DNA of 30,434 nucleotides from an uncultured Lachnospiraceae bacterium (GCA_910588595.1 CAJUQU010000015.1:1-30434), one strand, 5' to 3'. Counted from the stretch's first letter, positions 1 through 7,890 are shown. The notes: generated from the letters alone by a model not told the origin. Numbers and translations are program-made.

Positions 1-249
1 GTTCTCAACCGCACAGCACTCGTCCATCAGCGTCTCCTGCTGTTTTGCCGTCGTGCCCGAAAACAGTCTCGCGGCTATGTCCGTCATGGGCAGTCCCAGA
101 CAGCCTTCAAGCTCCTCGAAAGTGATCGGCTCCTTCCTGTACTCCGGGTGGTTTGCCACCACCTGGTTCCATGTCTTGTGGATCCCGTCGAGCGCGTTCC
201 ACATGGTTCCGTCCAGATCAAATATGATCGCTTCTATATTATTTTCCAT
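1..249 (-). CDS. HAD-family phosphatase (phosphoglycolate phosphatase-like), 3' end cut off by window
   Basis: The first 83 codons of a gene that runs off the left edge. The protein begins MENNIEAIIFDLDGTMWNAL, which holds the DxDGT nucleophile motif of HAD hydrolases at residues 11-15 (Asp11 nucleophile, Asp13 acid/base in family terms). The following region, with GLPMTDIAARLF, resembles the helical cap of the phosphoglycolate phosphatase/beta-phosphoglucomutase subgroup. The ATG at 249 is preceded by GAGGAG at good spacing, so the start is well supported. It lies 118 bp downstream of metG on the same strand, with no obvious terminator between them, so cotranscription is possible. The substrate cannot be assigned because the catalytic motifs II-IV are outside the window. 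Confidence 0.85.
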   Translation of the reverse strand, partial: MENNIEAIIFDLDGTMWNALDGIHKTWNQVVANHPEYRKEPITFEELEGCLGLPMTDIAARLFSGTTAKQQETLMDECCAVEN

Positions 250-367
250 AACACTCCTCATTTTATATGCATGTATCAACTTTTTTACAGTCCACATACT
301 GCAAAGCGGAGAACTCTGCCGCGCAGTGTTGTACAATGATTTTGCCATCCCGCTACCGCATCGATGA

Positions 368-2362
368 TCACATGATCTCCGCGCCCGCCGGCATCGCTCT
401 CTCCGGCGTCATCAGCGCGAGATTTCCGTCCGCGTCCTCCGCGCAGAGGATCATGCCCTCGGACAATACGCCCGCAAGCTTTGCCGGTTTCAGGTTCACG
501 AGCACCATCACCTTCCTGCCGACCATCTCCTCAGGACTGTAGAACGCCTTGATCCCCGACACGATCTGTTTCACCTGAGAACCGATCCTCACCTGGCTGC
601 ACAGCAGTTTCTTTGACTTTGGCACTGCCTCGCAGGAGATGATCTCTCCCACCTGGAACTGCATCCTGGTGAAATCCTCGTACGTGATCTCCGCCTTGGG
701 TTCGATGTCGATCACATTTGTGACACTCGTGTCATTTTCTGTCTCCTGCGCCGCATCAGCCGTTCCTGCCATCTGCCGGCTGACAAGCTCCTCCACCTTC
801 GCGTCGATCTCCTTCGGGTCAAGGCGCGCAAAGAGGATCTCCGGCGTGTCCGTGACCTTTGTTCCCGACGCGTAGACGCCGAATGTCCTGGTCGACTCAA
901 AACCGCGTATCTCACTGTTCAGCTGTCCCATGATCCGCTGCGCGGTCTCCGGCATGAACGGCTCAAGCAGTCCTGCGCCGATCGAGATGCCCTCCACAAG
1001 GTTGTACAGGACGGTCGCAAGCCTGTCCTTTTTCGCCTCGTCCTTTGCGAGCACCCACGGCTCTGTCTCGTCGATGTATTTGTTGCAGCGCTTAAACAGG
1101 TTAAAGATCTCCGTGAGCGCGTCGGCAACGCGCAGCTCCGCCATCTTCGCCTCAACCTTGTCGTACGTCCCTGTCGCGACAGCCTTCAGATCCTCATCGA
1201 CTGCCTCCGCAGCGCCCTTGTCTTCCACCACGCCGCCAAAATATTTGTTGCTCATGGAGATCGTCCTGTTGACAAGATTTCCGAGTGTGTTTGCAAGATC
1301 CGAGTTCAGTCTCTCCACCATCAGGTCCCATGTGATCGAACCGTCATTCTCGTACGGCATCTCGTGCAGCACGAAATAGCGCACCGCGTCCACGCCAAAC
1401 AGCGAAACCAGGTCATCTGCGTACATGATATTTCCCTTTGACTTGCTCATCTTGTCATTGTTCTGCAGAAGCCACGGGTGTCCGAACACCTGGTGCGGGA
1501 GCTCCTCGCCGAGCGCCATCAGGAAGATAGGCCAATATATTGTATGGAAGCGGATGATATCTTTTCCGATCAGATGCAGATCCGCCGGCCACAGTTTTTT
1601 GTACTGCTCCGTGTTGTTCCCGTCCGCGTCATAGCCGATGCCCGTGATATAGTTGGAGAGCGCGTCGAGCCACACATAGACGACATGTCTGTCATCAAAA
1701 TCAACGGGGATCCCCCACTTGAACGAAGTGCGCGACACGCACAGATCCTGCAGTCCCGGAAGCAGGAAATTGTTCATCATCTCGTTCTTGCGCGATACGG
1801 GCTGGATAAACTCGGGATGCCTGTTGATGTGGTCGATCAGCCTGTCCGCGTACTTGCTCATCTTGAAGAAGTACGCCTCCTCCTTCGCCGGCTTTACCTC
1901 GCGCCCGCAGTCCGGGCACTTGCCGTCCTTTAGCTGCGACTCTGTCCAGAAGGATTCGCAGGGTGTACAGTACATCCCCTCATACGCGCCCTTGTAGATG
2001 TCCCCCTGGTCATACAGGCGCTTGAAGATCTTCTGCACCTGCCTCTCGTGATCGCTGTCCGTCGTGCGGATAAATTTGTCGTACGCGATGTTGAGCATGT
2101 CGCAGAGCCCGCGGATCGTTCCAGCCACATCGTCCACAAACGCCTTTGGCGTCACGCCCGCTTCCGCCGCCTTGAGCTCGATCTTCTGTCCGTGCTCGTC
2201 CGTTCCGGTCTGGAAAAAGACATCGTAGCCGTCCTTTCTCTTGTAGCGCGCTATGCTGTCCGCCAGCACGATCTCGTAATTGTTTCCGATATGCGGCTTG
2301 CCGGAAGTGTACGCTATTGCCGTTGTGATATAGTATTTACCTTTATTCTGCATTATCGCCAT
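368..2362 (-). CDS. metG: methionyl-tRNA synthetase
   Basis: Charges tRNA-Met with methionine in the cytoplasm. Visible class I features are the HIGH-type motif as PHIGN near residues 24-28, a zinc knuckle (CTPC near 132-135 and CPDC near 149-152), and the KMSKS loop near 304-308 followed by an anticodon-binding helical domain. A C-terminal OB-fold tRNA-binding domain (EMAP/Trbp-like) spans about residues 555-664, starting ITYEDFTRMQFQVGEI. The length of about 664 residues fits MetRS with this appended domain. HIGN in place of HIGH is, from memory, common in clostridial MetG and is not a defect. The start is ambiguous: ATG at 2362 with AGGG 7 nt upstream, or ATG at 2353 with AAGGTG 9 nt upstream; both give a complete catalytic domain. 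The leader from the predicted promoter is only about 40 nt, so there is no T-box. Confidence 0.96.
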   Translation of the reverse strand: MAIMQNKGKYYITTAIAYTSGKPHIGNNYEIVLADSIARYKRKDGYDVFFQTGTDEHGQKIELKAAEAGVTPKAFVDDVAGTIRGLCDMLNIAYDKFIRTTDSDHERQVQKIFKRLYDQGDIYKGAYEGMYCTPCESFWTESQLKDGKCPDCGREVKPAKEEAYFFKMSKYADRLIDHINRHPEFIQPVSRKNEMMNNFLLPGLQDLCVSRTSFKWGIPVDFDDRHVVYVWLDALSNYITGIGYDADGNNTEQYKKLWPADLHLIGKDIIRFHTIYWPIFLMALGEELPHQVFGHPWLLQNNDKMSKSKGNIMYADDLVSLFGVDAVRYFVLHEMPYENDGSITWDLMVERLNSDLANTLGNLVNRTISMSNKYFGGVVEDKGAAEAVDEDLKAVATGTYDKVEAKMAELRVADALTEIFNLFKRCNKYIDETEPWVLAKDEAKKDRLATVLYNLVEGISIGAGLLEPFMPETAQRIMGQLNSEIRGFESTRTFGVYASGTKVTDTPEILFARLDPKEIDAKVEELVSRQMAGTADAAQETENDTSVTNVIDIEPKAEITYEDFTRMQFQVGEIISCEAVPKSKKLLCSQVRIGSQVKQIVSGIKAFYSPEEMVGRKVMVLVNLKPAKLAGVLSEGMILCAEDADGNLALMTPERAMPAGAEIM

Positions 2363-2405
2363 CACCTTTCCCTGTCTATACTTATAAAATAACCCGATTA
2401 TCTAT

Positions 2406-2434
2406 AATTTACCATACTCAGAGGGCTTTGTAAA
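2406..2434 (-). promoter_or_regulatory. predicted sigma-A promoter of metG
   Basis: Reading the minus strand, TTTACA (2434-2429) and TAAATT (2411-2406) are separated by exactly 17 bp. The -35 box matches the consensus at 5 of 6 positions; the -10 box is weaker at 4 of 6. Transcription would start about 40 nt before the metG start codon. The MITE-like element begins only 30 bp upstream of the -35 box. Confidence 0.5.
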
Positions 2435-2455
2435 TGAAAAAGAGGGCGATAATCA

Positions 2456-2463
2456 CTATCGTT
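2456..2463. repeat. target-site duplication, left copy
   Basis: CTATCGTT directly abuts the left inverted repeat of the 140-bp element and is repeated exactly at 2604-2611. Confidence 0.85.
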
Positions 2464-2603
2464 GTAACAGTTCAGCCTTCGGCTTCCTGTTACAAGCATC
2501 AAGCCATGCAAAAACCGCTTCGCGGTTGGCTTGATGCATCTAGACCACTATGCTTTCTCACGGACTTCGCAGCGTAGTGCGAAGTTCTGAGCTGAGCTGT
2601 TAC
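2464..2603. mobile_element. MITE-like non-autonomous element, 140 bp, IS66-like ends
   Basis: The element starts GTAACAGTTCAGC (2464-2476) and ends GCTGAGCTGTTAC (2591-2603); these are inverted repeats matching at 12 of 13 positions. Both sides carry the same 8-bp sequence CTATCGTT (2456-2463 and 2604-2611), the signature of transposition. Inside are strong hairpins: GTAACAG/CTGTTAC with an AGCC-TTC-GGCT tip (2464-2493), an 11-bp stem GCATCAAGCCA/TGGCTTGATGC (2496-2506 with 2527-2537) enclosing ACCGC-TTC-GCGGT, and an 8-bp stem ACTTCGCA/TGCGAAGT (2564-2585). There is no open reading frame. Ends beginning GTAA and an 8-bp duplication are traits of IS66-family elements, so an IS66 transposase may mobilise it (inference). 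It sits exactly at the stop codon of the CotH-like gene. Confidence 0.8.
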
Positions 2604-2611
2604 CTATCGTT
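2604..2611. repeat. target-site duplication, right copy; holds the CotH-like stop codon
   Basis: CTATCGTT, identical to 2456-2463. On the minus strand it reads AACGATAG, the last codons and TAG stop of the CotH-like gene, so the insertion duplicated the stop region and left the protein intact. Confidence 0.85.
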
Positions 2612-4412
2612 TATACAACGTTGCGATGACTAGTCCTGCACCGAGGATCAGTACAGATACTGTGAGCGCGATCCAGCTGGTGCTGTCAGAAACAAAATTG
2701 CCCGCATCACTCTTGCCGGGATGAAGAGTGCCTTCTGGCAGCATAACATTCATCGCCTCAGCTGCCGCTTCGCCTTTCCCAAACATGCGTTCCGAAGATT
2801 CGGGTCGATCTGCCTCGCCTGTGCCGCTTCCTTCTGATCTCTCCTGCCGGGACGGCACAGCTCCCGGCATCTGGCGCTTTTCATTCCCTTCTCTGCCCAT
2901 TCCGTCCATAGTCCCCATGTCCGACAGGCTGATCGACGAAGCGTCCGCATAACCCATGTTTTCGGTCGTCTCCCCACTCTCTATCTGCATCGAAATACTC
3001 TCGCTGCGCAGGTCGCAGAACTTCCGCAGGGTTTCAACGCCTTTCTCAAACGCCTCATCGGTGTAGAATGCCGTCGGATCTTTTTCGACGTAAGATGCAA
3101 TCAGATCATAGACATCGTCGATGATCTTTGGAATATCCACTGTGTTCAAAAATTCTGTAAATAATTGGTGATACCGCTCGACGTATTCCTCACTCTCGAA
3201 AATCCAGCTGATCATCGGTCGGTCGGATGCGCCGCCGGACACCGGATTGTCGATCGGAGTGTTGACGGCGCTGTCTGCATCCGCTGCATGAAAGGTTCCA
3301 AAAGCAAGGTTGTAGTCCCACGGGATCATCGCCATCTGACCGTCTTCCTCGTACAGATAATAATTGTGAACCATCATGCCGGTATAGCTGTCGTCGTTGC
3401 AGACGTAGTTGTGGACCACAAAATAGCGCATCACCTGCTCCATATCGACAACCGATTCAATCTGTTCTCCGTCGGAGAGCTTTTTCAGCGACCTGATAAG
3501 ACGCTCCTGATCCGCTTTGGTGATCTCTGTTTTGGCATTGTTCCAGATGTTCGAGTAGCTGTCCGGTTCGTCATCGATATACTGCAGTTTTACATCCGAA
3601 GAACCCATGCCAGATCCTCCAAAGCTGAATCTGCCGTTTCCGCCGCCTGCAAATTTGTCGGACGGGTCAAAATCCTCCGGCATATCGGATGCGTCAATGC
3701 CCTCCGGCAGCTGCGGCGCACCTGTGTCCTCGCGCCTTTCAAAATCGCCCATATCAAAATCCCTGCCGTTGCCGCGACCGCCGCCGAAGCTCATGCTGTC
3801 CGGCTTATACAGTTCGCCGTGGTCGGAGCCATAGTTTCGTTCAAGAAAACTTTCCTCCACACCTTCCACCGCAAGGTACAGACCCCAATCCTCACCGTTG
3901 ACGGTGATATAGACATAGCTGCACAGCGGCGAATCCACACCAAACCTGTTCATCATGGTATAGGTCAGATAGTCTTTCATCATAGTGGAATCCTGGATCA
4001 GATTGTTCAGACTCAGCTTATCAAGGCCATGGTATGTAATGGAACTATCATAGTGGTCGAACTCGATTTTGAAGCTGTACCGCTCGCTGCCCAAAGAGGC
4101 GACCGTGGACAGAGAAGTGTTTCCCTTGGCCCGGATCCCCACATTTTTGTAAACTTCCCCGTCGATCACTACGGCGGCATCGGCGTACTCCTCGCTGGTG
4201 GCATTGGCGATGAATCCATCCCAGTCATCCATGACAATATCCACGGTATGAACCTTTGTGTTGTCAAACAGCCGGGTCTCATACCCCATCGTATGTGCCA
4301 TCGCCTGCAGTCCCAAATCCCCGCCATTCATGAACAGGATTGTAATGCCCAGGATCAGGACTGTGGCTGTCCATGCGATCTTGTCAAAATGTTTGCTCCC
4401 AGACATACCCAT
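2604..4412 (-). CDS. CotH-like protein kinase, membrane anchored
   Basis: CotH proteins are atypical kinases; Bacillus CotH phosphorylates spore coat proteins. This protein of about 602 residues has an N-terminal membrane segment (about residues 11-29), a nucleotide-loop-like GIRAKGNTS (92-100), a candidate ATP-binding lysine in SFKIEFD (Lys115), the catalytic-loop region VCNDDSY (337-343) and the metal-binding motif IPWDYNLAFG (363-372). Particular features are a Gly/Phe/Asp-rich insert (about 207-272), a polar low-complexity segment near the end and a second membrane helix at the C-terminus, so the kinase domain is probably outside the cell. The ATG overlaps the stop codon of the DUF4956 gene (TGATG), showing translational coupling. 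It is the last gene of the VTC-DUF4956-CotH unit, and a MITE abuts its stop codon. The target is unknown; a role in sporulation is not shown. Confidence 0.88.
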   Translation of the reverse strand: MGMSGSKHFDKIAWTATVLILGITILFMNGGDLGLQAMAHTMGYETRLFDNTKVHTVDIVMDDWDGFIANATSEEYADAAVVIDGEVYKNVGIRAKGNTSLSTVASLGSERYSFKIEFDHYDSSITYHGLDKLSLNNLIQDSTMMKDYLTYTMMNRFGVDSPLCSYVYITVNGEDWGLYLAVEGVEESFLERNYGSDHGELYKPDSMSFGGGRGNGRDFDMGDFERREDTGAPQLPEGIDASDMPEDFDPSDKFAGGGNGRFSFGGSGMGSSDVKLQYIDDEPDSYSNIWNNAKTEITKADQERLIRSLKKLSDGEQIESVVDMEQVMRYFVVHNYVCNDDSYTGMMVHNYYLYEEDGQMAMIPWDYNLAFGTFHAADADSAVNTPIDNPVSGGASDRPMISWIFESEEYVERYHQLFTEFLNTVDIPKIIDDVYDLIASYVEKDPTAFYTDEAFEKGVETLRKFCDLRSESISMQIESGETTENMGYADASSISLSDMGTMDGMGREGNEKRQMPGAVPSRQERSEGSGTGEADRPESSERMFGKGEAAAEAMNVMLPEGTLHPGKSDAGNFVSDSTSWIALTVSVLILGAGLVIATLYKR

Positions 4413-5083
4413 CACCCCATGTAATCGCCATTGTAGGAGACGATAACCGTGTTGTTCACACCTGGCATCTCGGAGAGAATGTTGATAAAATCGGTGTCAT
4501 CTTCCTTCAGGCGGACTTCTATATTCATTTCAATAGCGCCCTTCACGGCAGACTTGCTCTTGATCGCGGCGCGGGTCACATTTTTTGCGAGGAATTCCCT
4601 GGCTTTTACTTCCGCATCATGGTCTGCGCAGTTCAGCACGACCATATAGGGATGGGTGTGTGACTTTTGATTCACAAACACCAGCAGAATCAGACCGATG
4701 CAGACGCTGCCGACGATCGCCAGCGGGATCAGACCCGCTGCGAGGATAATGCCTGCGCCGATCGCCCAGAACAGAAAAGCAATATCCAGCGGGTCTTTGA
4801 TGGCAGTGCGGAAACGCACAATGGACAGCGCGCCGACCATACCGAGGGACAAGACCACATTGGAGGTCACAGCGAGGATCACGATGGATGTGATCATCGT
4901 CAGGGCGATCAGCGTTGTGCCAAAACCGGCAGCGTACATCACGCCTCGATACGTTTTTTTGTAAATGAGAAAGATAAACAGACCGATGCCGAAGGACAGC
5001 ACGATGGTCAGCAGCATATCAAGTACACTGATAGAGGACACATTTTCCAGAAAACTGGACTTAAAAATTTCGTTGAACGTCAT
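4412..5083 (-). CDS. DUF4956 four-helix membrane protein
   Basis: An integral membrane protein of 223 residues with four hydrophobic helices (about residues 20-40, 52-74, 97-118 and 119-137) and a soluble C-terminal domain (about 140-223) resembling small alpha/beta domains. The loop between helices 2 and 3 has the conserved motif GALSIVRFRTAIKDPLDIAF (85-104) typical of DUF4956. The function is unknown. Its constant neighbours, a VTC polymerase domain and a CotH kinase, suggest it supplies the membrane part of that assembly (inference). The start at 5083 is chosen because AGGAGT lies 9 nt upstream of this ATG; an in-frame TTG at 5122 would add 13 polar residues without a binding site. The stop overlaps the start of the CotH-like gene by one base. 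Confidence 0.88.
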   Translation of the reverse strand: MTFNEIFKSSFLENVSSISVLDMLLTIVLSFGIGLFIFLIYKKTYRGVMYAAGFGTTLIALTMITSIVILAVTSNVVLSLGMVGALSIVRFRTAIKDPLDIAFLFWAIGAGIILAAGLIPLAIVGSVCIGLILLVFVNQKSHTHPYMVVLNCADHDAEVKAREFLAKNVTRAAIKSKSAVKGAIEMNIEVRLKEDDTDFINILSEMPGVNNTVIVSYNGDYMG

Positions 5084-5118
5084 TGTTGGTTTACTCCTTT
5101 GCTTTTTATATTGGTTGC

Positions 5119-5790
5119 TCAATCATACATCCGGCTGGCGGCATATTTGGAAAAAGCCGTGCTATGTCTGCCGTCAAGCTGCACCGCATCCCGAATGACA
5201 TCCGGCAGATAGCTGTCCCACTTCACTTCGAGGATGCAGGGGGAATCCTGGATCGGGACGGTCACGCAGTTCGGATCCAGAAAATCCGTGCAGTTCATAC
5301 CGGTGCGGATCTCATGATCCAGCGTGACCCGCACATTGCCGGGTGCAAACACAAACGGTTCCCGTATGTAGTCCACGATCACTTTGGCTTTCAGTCGCTC
5401 ATTGCAGACGCGGGTATAAAAGCCGCGGATCACTTCATCGGTGCTATGGGACATCCACCCGGCATCGCCGTCCGCGATCGCCTGTGCCTGTTTTGGCGTC
5501 AGGAACGCTGTGTTTTTGCAGCCAAGTCCCACATGCTTAAACTTCCGCTCCAGACGGATGCCGGACGGATCGTTGTTGTACAGACGAATGCGGTACTTTT
5601 CACGGGTGATCACGCCATCCAGTTTCTCGCGCAGCGCCTTGTCGTCCGGTGTGTCAAAGTACAGACTGCGTATTTCGTATTGTCCGTTCACGGCATGGCA
5701 GTCCGATTTCATTACTGCCCGCAGTCTCTGCCGCAGGATCAGCAGGTCTCCTTTGCTGATCTCATGTTTTACTTCATGCCGGAATTGCAA
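5119..5790 (-). CDS. VTC-domain (polyphosphate polymerase-like) protein
   Basis: A protein of 223 residues consisting of one VTC catalytic-type domain, a CYTH-like tunnel fold that in yeast Vtc4 makes polyphosphate from ATP. Characteristic elements in order are FRHEVKHEIS (3-12), RSLYFDTPDD (41-50), the basic strand REKYRIRLYN (63-72), LERKFK (80-85) and the late acidic/basic strand ILEVKWDSYLP (186-196), which would line the tunnel with Arg/Lys and a metal-binding Glu. There is no SPX domain and no membrane helix, so it presumably relies on the DUF4956 protein for membrane attachment (inference). The start is TTG at 5790, with GGAG 10 nt upstream; an in-frame stop codon lies immediately upstream, and the two ATGs next to the binding site are out of frame and would give only an 8-residue peptide. 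Polymerase activity has not been shown for this protein. Confidence 0.87.
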   Translation of the reverse strand: MQFRHEVKHEISKGDLLILRQRLRAVMKSDCHAVNGQYEIRSLYFDTPDDKALREKLDGVITREKYRIRLYNNDPSGIRLERKFKHVGLGCKNTAFLTPKQAQAIADGDAGWMSHSTDEVIRGFYTRVCNERLKAKVIVDYIREPFVFAPGNVRVTLDHEIRTGMNCTDFLDPNCVTVPIQDSPCILEVKWDSYLPDVIRDAVQLDGRHSTAFSKYAASRMYD

Positions 5791-5853
5791 TCGGCATCAT
5801 CTCCTTTCTCTGTCCTCATCAATCATAAAAAACGAACCTAAGAATTACATAAG

Positions 5854-5891
5854 AAAAAACCTTCCCGCTCATAAAAGATTACGGAAAGGTT
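5854..5891 (-). terminator. intrinsic terminator behind the histidine kinase gene
   Basis: On the minus strand AACCTTTCCG pairs with CGGGAAGGTT (one mismatch, loop of 14 nt) and is followed by TTTTTTC. It lies 20 bp after the kinase stop codon and upstream of the VTC gene, so read-through or a separate promoter must supply the VTC-DUF4956-CotH genes. Confidence 0.75.
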
Positions 5892-5911
5892 TGTGAACAT
5901 TTCATATACTT

Positions 5912-7132
5912 TTATAATGTGGCAGTGAAACGGATCCTGTCAGCCGAAGGGTATTCTGCTGTCAGCTTTCCGCCAAAATTCTCGCAGACCGCACGGGCGG
6001 CGGAAAGCCCGATCCCATAGCCAAAGGAATCTCTCTCCTGTGTTCGTGCAGAATCTCCCCGGTAAAATCGTTCAAATAACCGTTCCGGGTCTGCCTCACG
6101 AGGTGTGGAACAAGTGTTTTCTTCGACAATCCGGATGTGCCTGCCGCACTTTTTCAGCGACAGATGGATCGTTCCGTTCTCAGGAGTGTACCTGACTGCG
6201 TTATCTAAGAGAAGCGTCAGCAGCTGGCGCAGACTTTCTTTATTGGTCTGTATGACAACATCTGGTTCGATCTGTGCGCGGAGAGAAAGACTGCGGGTCA
6301 GAGCAGCCTCCTGATAGGCAGGCAGCAGTTCGTTTGCCGCCTCGCTGACGTTCACCGCTTCCGTCGGCAGCGGAATCTCCTCATCCAGTTTTGCGAGCGT
6401 CAGCAGATCCGACATCAGTACATTCAGCCGCCTGGTCTGTGTGCGGATATGCACGTTGTACTTATTCTCGCCGTGGATCAGCGACATCGTGTCGTTATTG
6501 GATTGTATGATCGCAAGGGGAGTTTTCATCTCATGCCCCGCATTGGTGATGAACTGTTTTTGCTTCTCTATTCCCGCAAGAACGGGACGGATCACTCTGC
6601 CTGACAGTAATATGACGATCCCCAAAAGGAGCAGCCAGCAGACCACCGCTATCACACCGGAAACCCAGATAACCATATAAAAATTTGCCCTTTGCTCCGA
6701 TATATCCATAAAGAATGTGAGCCTGTCCGGTCCAATCTGCTTTACAGCAAATTTGTATCGATCTACGTGTCCGGATTTTTTACCGGACTCCCAGACTGCC
6801 ACGGCGTACGCTTTGGCAGTTTCATTGTCGATGGAAGAGATCTGGTCGGTATTTACGTCTATGATATTGCCATCGGCATCGCTTTTGACGATAAAAAACC
6901 TTGATGAGCGCATTCTGTCCATGTTCAGCGGGGGCACAAAGGGCGGCGGGCGGTCAAAGTCCATTTTGTGAAAGGCGCCGTCAGATCTTACGATCATTTC
7001 CAGTACCGAATCAGACTGGCGTTCCAACATCACCCAGTTCAGCCCGTCCATCGCAAGTACAATAAATACCAAAAGCCCTGTCACTGCCATCATCGTAAAA
7101 ATGATAAACCGCCGCTTTAATAGCTTCGTCAT
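5912..7132 (-). CDS. sensor histidine kinase (HisKA/HATPase)
   Basis: A membrane sensor kinase of 406 residues. Transmembrane helix 1 is at about residues 9-28, followed by an extracellular domain of about 120 residues with an unusual Pro-rich stretch (RPPPFVPPLNMDR), and helix 2 at about 152-177. The dimerisation box NAGHEMKTPL holds the phospho-accepting His200. The ATPase motifs are the N box LLLDNAVRYTPENG, the F box LFERFYRGD and the G box YGIGLSAARAV. The protein ends soon after the last ATPase strand, as is normal. The start ATG overlaps the stop codon of the response regulator gene (ATGA). It probably phosphorylates that regulator; the signal is unknown. It shares strand and neighbourhood with the VTC/DUF4956/CotH genes, which are the likely regulon. 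Confidence 0.93.
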   Translation of the reverse strand: MTKLLKRRFIIFTMMAVTGLLVFIVLAMDGLNWVMLERQSDSVLEMIVRSDGAFHKMDFDRPPPFVPPLNMDRMRSSRFFIVKSDADGNIIDVNTDQISSIDNETAKAYAVAVWESGKKSGHVDRYKFAVKQIGPDRLTFFMDISEQRANFYMVIWVSGVIAVVCWLLLLGIVILLSGRVIRPVLAGIEKQKQFITNAGHEMKTPLAIIQSNNDTMSLIHGENKYNVHIRTQTRRLNVLMSDLLTLAKLDEEIPLPTEAVNVSEAANELLPAYQEAALTRSLSLRAQIEPDVVIQTNKESLRQLLTLLLDNAVRYTPENGTIHLSLKKCGRHIRIVEENTCSTPREADPERLFERFYRGDSARTQERDSFGYGIGLSAARAVCENFGGKLTAEYPSADRIRFTATL

Positions 7133-7803
7133 GGCTTACTCTCCAATTTATAACCGACATTCCTCTTTGAGACGATCTCCACTTTGGAGTTCATGGCAGA
7201 CAGCCGTTTCCGCAAGTAGGAGATATACAGCCATACGCTGTTTATATCCGTTTCCGCATCATATCCCCAAGCCTTTACAAGCAGCTGGTCCGATGACAGA
7301 TACATCGTGTGGTTGAGCATGAGCTGCTCCATCAGACGATATTCCTGCTTTGGCAGTTGAAAAGACATCTCTCCCACGCTGATCGCTCCAGACTGCATAT
7401 TCAGCGTCAGATCCCCAAAATGTATCAGATCCGGATGATACTCTTCTCTCCGCCTGAGCATCGCGCGGACTCTGGCGATCAGCTCCCCCATGTCAAAGGG
7501 TTTGGCAAGATAATCGTCCGCTCCGGCATCCAAACCCTGGATCCGATCCTCAACCTGTGTTTTGGCTGTCAGCAACAGAACTGGAATTCTACATCCGTCT
7601 CTGCGAAGGGCAGAAAGCACTTCCAGGCCATCCCGCACCGGCATCATAATGTCAAGGATAATACCGTCATAATCGCCGGACATGGCGTAATCGTAAGCGT
7701 CTGCACCGTCATACACGGCATCCACGATATACTTATGATACGTAAGATAATCAACCACGGCTTCGGAAAGCGCCGGTTCATCTTCGGCATACAATAATTT
7801 CAT
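7129..7803 (-). CDS. OmpR/PhoB-family response regulator
   Basis: A DNA-binding regulator of 224 residues. The receiver domain (about residues 1-115) has the acidic pocket AEDEP (6-10), the phospho-accepting Asp51 in IILDIMMPVRDG, the switch region LLLTAKTQ and the conserved lysine in YLAKPFDM. The C-terminal winged-helix domain has the recognition features KAWGYDAETDINSVWLYISY and ends with KRNVGYKLESKP, typical of OmpR-type effector domains. The start at ATG 7803 is supported by AGGTAAG just upstream; the TTG one codon earlier is too close to the ribosome binding site. It is the first gene of the regulator/kinase pair and overlaps the kinase by 4 bp. Confidence 0.95.
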   Translation of the reverse strand: MKLLYAEDEPALSEAVVDYLTYHKYIVDAVYDGADAYDYAMSGDYDGIILDIMMPVRDGLEVLSALRRDGCRIPVLLLTAKTQVEDRIQGLDAGADDYLAKPFDMGELIARVRAMLRRREEYHPDLIHFGDLTLNMQSGAISVGEMSFQLPKQEYRLMEQLMLNHTMYLSSDQLLVKAWGYDAETDINSVWLYISYLRKRLSAMNSKVEIVSKRNVGYKLESKP

Positions 7804-7859
7804 CAAGCTTACCTTTCATTTTTCGTTCTTGTGATATGAATAGCACGACTTACATTTTT

Positions 7860-7890
7860 ATCATACTCCCTTTTCGGGAAAGGGTTCCCG
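7860..7890 (-). promoter_or_regulatory. candidate promoter of the regulator gene with overlapping inverted repeats
   Basis: On the minus strand a TATGAT -10 box (7865-7860) is preceded by two overlapping inverted repeats: CGGGAA/TTCCCG (7890-7885 with 7880-7875) and CCCTTT/AAAGGG (7884-7879 with 7873-7868). They share bases, so they are alternatives as hairpins, or one compact operator across the spacer and -35 region. No good -35 hexamer is visible, consistent with activator dependence (inference), possibly autoregulation. Confidence 0.4.

Noticed and set aside
2363..2463. T-box leader for metG
   Set aside because: The distance from the predicted promoter to the start is about 40 nt, too short for a T-box, and no T-box core is visible.
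2464..2603. The hairpin cluster as a plain transcription terminator of the CotH operon
   Set aside because: No T tract follows any of the hairpins on the minus strand, while the inverted ends and exact 8-bp duplication fit a mobile element; it may still affect the transcript end.
3165..4424. A 419-codon plus-strand frame opposite the CotH-like gene
   Set aside because: It lies completely antisense to a gene with recognisable kinase motifs, and its composition (many Val, Ile, His, Asp) is what antisense of this codon use gives.
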